Position numbers and translations under genes: made by a program. Shown one piece after another: positions 5,130 through 5,836 of a stretch of DNA of 5,836 nt. Within the stretch, counting starts at the first letter, position 1, and every line of letters begins with the position of its first letter. The notes beneath the pieces are model-generated. The model saw only the letters and a list, made by a program, of their open reading frames with translations, had not been told where the DNA came from and did no database searches. Source of the stretch: Clostridia bacterium (GTDB lineage: Bacteria > Bacillota > Clostridia > Oscillospirales > CAG-272); the NCBI GenBank assembly GCA_017631215.1, contig JAGBTR010000074.1, positions 1 to 5,836 on the forward strand, in the 5' to 3' direction.

Positions 5130-5836
5130 ATGAAGATCTACCACTACCAAGACGCGCCCTTACGCGTGTATGGCGTGCCGCATTTTGAGCGGACGCATGA
5201 ACTGCGCCGTCTGCCCGACGAGCTGCTCGATCTGCCCGAGATGGCGAACATCAAGCACCACAAGCTGGGGCTGCGCGCCACGGGTGCGAGAGTGCGCTTT
5301 CGCACCAACTCACAGCACGTCACCGTCAAGCTGAGCATCGACCCGTCCTTCGACATCGGCATGTCGCTGTGGGCGGCACAGGCGGCGTACGTGTACGTCG
5401 GTCCTCAGACCGCACTGCGCTACCTCGGTCACGTGGCGGGCAACCGATATGAGGATGCGAGCTTTGAGAAAACACTCGGCAAGAGCGGCGAGATGGAGGA
5501 CGTAACCGTCTATCTGCCTCGCAACGTCCACGTCAACGCACTCGAGATCGGCATCGATGACGGCGCCGAGATCGAAGCCCCCACGCCCTACAAGTACGAG
5601 AAGCCCATCGTGTTCTACGGCTCGTCCATCACCGAGGGCGGATGTGCGACCATCCCCACCAACGCCTACACCGCCAAGGTCGCCCGCCGCTTGAACGCCG
5701 ACCACCTCAATCTCGGCTTTTCGGGCAATGCCAAGGGCGAGCTGTGTATGGCGGACTTCATCAACACGCTGGATATGAGCGTGTTTGTCTTGGACTACGA
5801 CCACAACGCGCCCACCGTCGAGCATCTGGCGGCGAC
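5130..5836 (+). CDS. SGNH/GDSL hydrolase, probable carbohydrate esterase (runs off the right edge)
   Basis: The first 235 codons of an esterase with an N-terminal beta-rich domain (about residues 1-155) and the start of an SGNH hydrolase domain. Block I is GSSITEGGCA (164-173), with Ser166 as the nucleophile. NLGFSGNAKGE (194-204) is block II with the oxyanion glycine. DYDHNAP (222-228) is in the position of block III, with Asn226 as candidate oxyanion residue. This pattern fits the two-domain family described with Lipase_GDSL_3 and GxDLY domains. The DxxH catalytic pair lies beyond the edge. No signal peptide is visible, so it is probably cytoplasmic. AAAGGAG (5117-5123), 6 bases before ATG, supports the start. 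Deacylation of a carbohydrate is likely from the family and from the divergent oxidoreductases, but the substrate is unknown. About one third is missing. Confidence 0.88.
   Translation, partial: MKIYHYQDAPLRVYGVPHFERTHELRRLPDELLDLPEMANIKHHKLGLRATGARVRFRTNSQHVTVKLSIDPSFDIGMSLWAAQAAYVYVGPQTALRYLGHVAGNRYEDASFEKTLGKSGEMEDVTVYLPRNVHVNALEIGIDDGAEIEAPTPYKYEKPIVFYGSSITEGGCATIPTNAYTAKVARRLNADHLNLGFSGNAKGELCMADFINTLDMSVFVLDYDHNAPTVEHLAA

Overview
The window looks like a chromosomal segment of a fairly GC-rich Clostridia-type Firmicute, probably an uncultured gut lineage (inference). The evidence is a Firmicutes-length ribosomal protein S12 with the extra N-terminal segment seen in Bacillus S12, strong AGGAGG-type ribosome binding sites, near-consensus sigma-A promoters (TTGACA-17-TATAAT and relatives) and a glycine riboswitch in front of a sodium:amino-acid symporter. 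No mobile element, CRISPR array, tRNA or rRNA was found.

Layout. (1) Positions 1-234, minus strand: 5' part of rpsL, running off the left edge, with a perfect-consensus promoter about 120 bases upstream of its start. (2) Positions 516-2331, plus strand: a divergent unit with an extended -10 promoter, a single-aptamer glycine riboswitch, an intrinsic terminator in the leader, and a full-length AGCS-family sodium:alanine/glycine symporter. The terminator's 5' arm repeats the riboswitch's P1 closing strand (CGGAGT), so the leader can be read as a glycine OFF switch. (3) Positions 2332-2775: a non-coding strip between convergent genes, full of hairpins. It holds a terminator for each gene, a related 3'-UTR stem-loop element after each gene in the same sense relative to its mRNA, and a structured block between the two terminators. 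(4) Positions 2776-4895, minus strand: two Gfo/Idh/MocA-family NAD(P)-dependent oxidoreductases coupled by an ATGA overlap. (5) Positions 4896-5129: a compact divergent promoter region with two well-formed promoters, a 21-bp-spaced direct repeat between them and a 14-bp perfect palindrome just after the rightward start site. (6) Positions 5130 to the right edge, plus strand: the first two thirds or so of an SGNH/GDSL hydrolase resembling the family with a GxDLY-type N-terminal domain.

How it fits together. The left half is amino-acid homeostasis beside a ribosomal operon: intracellular glycine is probably sensed by the leader RNA to limit glycine/alanine uptake. The right half looks like a small carbohydrate-modification locus, with two sugar-type dehydrogenases divergent from a probable carbohydrate (acetyl)esterase and sharing one regulatory region. 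Substrates cannot be deduced from the sequence. None of the protein families is new. The most interesting material is non-coding: the riboswitch expression platform, the paired 3'-UTR elements and the divergent operator region.
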